Positions 12,904-13,482 of a DNA stretch of 13,482 nucleotides are shown piece by piece. A program made the position numbers and the translations under genes. Position 1 is the first letter of the stretch; the number at the start of each line of letters is the position of its first letter. The stretch is from the NCBI GenBank assembly GCA_050874365.1, contig JBNMKN010000049.1, positions 1-13,482 on the forward strand, given 5' to 3'. This DNA comes from Eshraghiella sp050874365. GTDB lineage: Bacteria; Bacillota; Clostridia; Lachnospirales; Lachnospiraceae. The notes under the pieces are model-generated. The model did not search any database. It saw only the letters and a program-made list of their open reading frames with translations, and was not told the origin of the DNA.

Positions 12904-13482
12904 ATGGGACAGAAAGACATTTTATTAAAAAATTATTTTACTCCGGATATATTTGCAGATGCAATAAATGCAATAGTATATGACGGAAAACAGGTGGTAA
13001 TGCCTGAAAGGATGAATCCCATAGACATTGAAACGCAGCATGTGGAAGATGAAAACGGAAATGTAAAAACAGACACAAGGCTAAGAGATTCGGCAAAGGT
13101 AGTTGAAGTAGATGATGCCATATACTGCCTGTTTGCCATTGAACATCAATCCGTTGAGGATTACACAATGCCTCTTCGTATAATGGAATATGATGTAAGG
13201 GAATATTTAAGACAGGTAAAAAATAACAAAGGCGTGCAGATTCAGATAAAGCCAATTATCACGATTGTAATGTACTGGAAAGCCGATAAATGGAACCAGC
13301 CTCAAAGTGTAAAAGACATGTTTGATAGGAATACGGTCAAGTGGCTTGAAGATAACGGACTTGGAGGATATATCCAGGATTACAAAATGCACCTGTTTGA
13401 ACCTTGTACTGCAAAAGAAGAAGACCTTGAAAAATTCAAAACAGAACTTAAAGACGTTATTGCTTATGTGAAATACAGTAAA
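12904..13482 (+). CDS. Rpn-family PD-(D/E)XK nuclease (partial, open at right edge)
   Basis: The first 193 residues are present with no stop before the window ends. RLRDSAKVV (D62) followed by YCLFAIEHQSVEDYTMPLRIMEYDVREYLRQ (E80, Q82) is the signature of the Rpn / YhgA-like group, formerly annotated as putative transposases. It combines a PD-(D/E)XK core with a DxxMPxR-Y stretch. E. coli RpnA is a DNA endonuclease that promotes RecA-independent recombination. The further blocks PIITIVMYWKADKWNQP and LFEPC fit the same family. The catalytic residues are intact. The gene has its own promoter and follows a terminator, so it is not part of the channel operon. It could be cargo or flanking host DNA. 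The ribosome site is GAAAGG with seven-base spacing. Confidence 0.85.
   Translation, partial: MGQKDILLKNYFTPDIFADAINAIVYDGKQVVMPERMNPIDIETQHVEDENGNVKTDTRLRDSAKVVEVDDAIYCLFAIEHQSVEDYTMPLRIMEYDVREYLRQVKNNKGVQIQIKPIITIVMYWKADKWNQPQSVKDMFDRNTVKWLEDNGLGGYIQDYKMHLFEPCTAKEEDLEKFKTELKDVIAYVKYSK

Overview
The window is the DNA-transfer core of a conjugative element (an integrative conjugative element or conjugative plasmid) from a low-to-mid GC Gram-positive anaerobe. I suggest a Clostridia host, most likely Lachnospiraceae-like. The reasons are strong AGGAGG-type ribosome sites, A/T-rich codon choice, and the gene set MobC, MOBP-type relaxase, DUF3801/PcfB, VirD4, small pilin-like protein, VirB6-like, PrgI, VirB4 and CD1108-like. 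That order is characteristic of Firmicutes elements. Every credible gene is on the + strand. No integrase, excisionase, replication initiator, tRNA or rRNA is visible, so I cannot tell from this window whether the element is an ICE or a plasmid.

Layout. (1) 1-2943 is an accessory block of overlapping genes: the tail of an unknown gene, an acidic 45-residue protein, an ArdC-type antirestriction metallopeptidase-like protein, a 46-residue protein, a RadC/JAB protein, and a DUF3991/TOPRIM primase-like gene broken by one in-frame stop and one frameshift. (2) 2944-3110 is a hairpin-rich non-coding stretch that I propose as the origin of transfer. (3) 3111-7594 is the DNA-processing and coupling module: MobC, relaxase, DUF3801/PcfB-like protein and VirD4. 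It ends at an intrinsic terminator. (4) 7674-12798 is the mating-channel module: secreted pilin-like protein, VirB6-like multispan protein, PrgI, VirB4 ATPase, and a membrane-anchored CD1108-like protein that lacks the peptidoglycan-hydrolase domain usually found at this position. (5) After a strong GC hairpin terminator, a new promoter drives an Rpn-family PD-(D/E)XK nuclease gene that runs off the right edge.

How it fits together: MobC and the relaxase should assemble at oriT and nick it. The PcfB-like protein should hand the relaxosome to the VirD4 ATPase. The VirB6/PrgI/VirB4/CD1108 proteins form the channel across the envelope. ArdC and perhaps RadC would protect or process the incoming strand in the recipient.

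The most unusual points are a family of GC-rich palindromes (four copies, one inside a coding region, two fused to a near-identical ribosome-site leader), a second unrelated GC palindrome inside the pcfB-like gene, a VirD4 Walker A motif with Lys where Gly is expected, the broken TOPRIM gene, and the missing cell-wall hydrolase domain. Together these could mean that the element is partly degraded. I did not find a clearly new multi-gene system.
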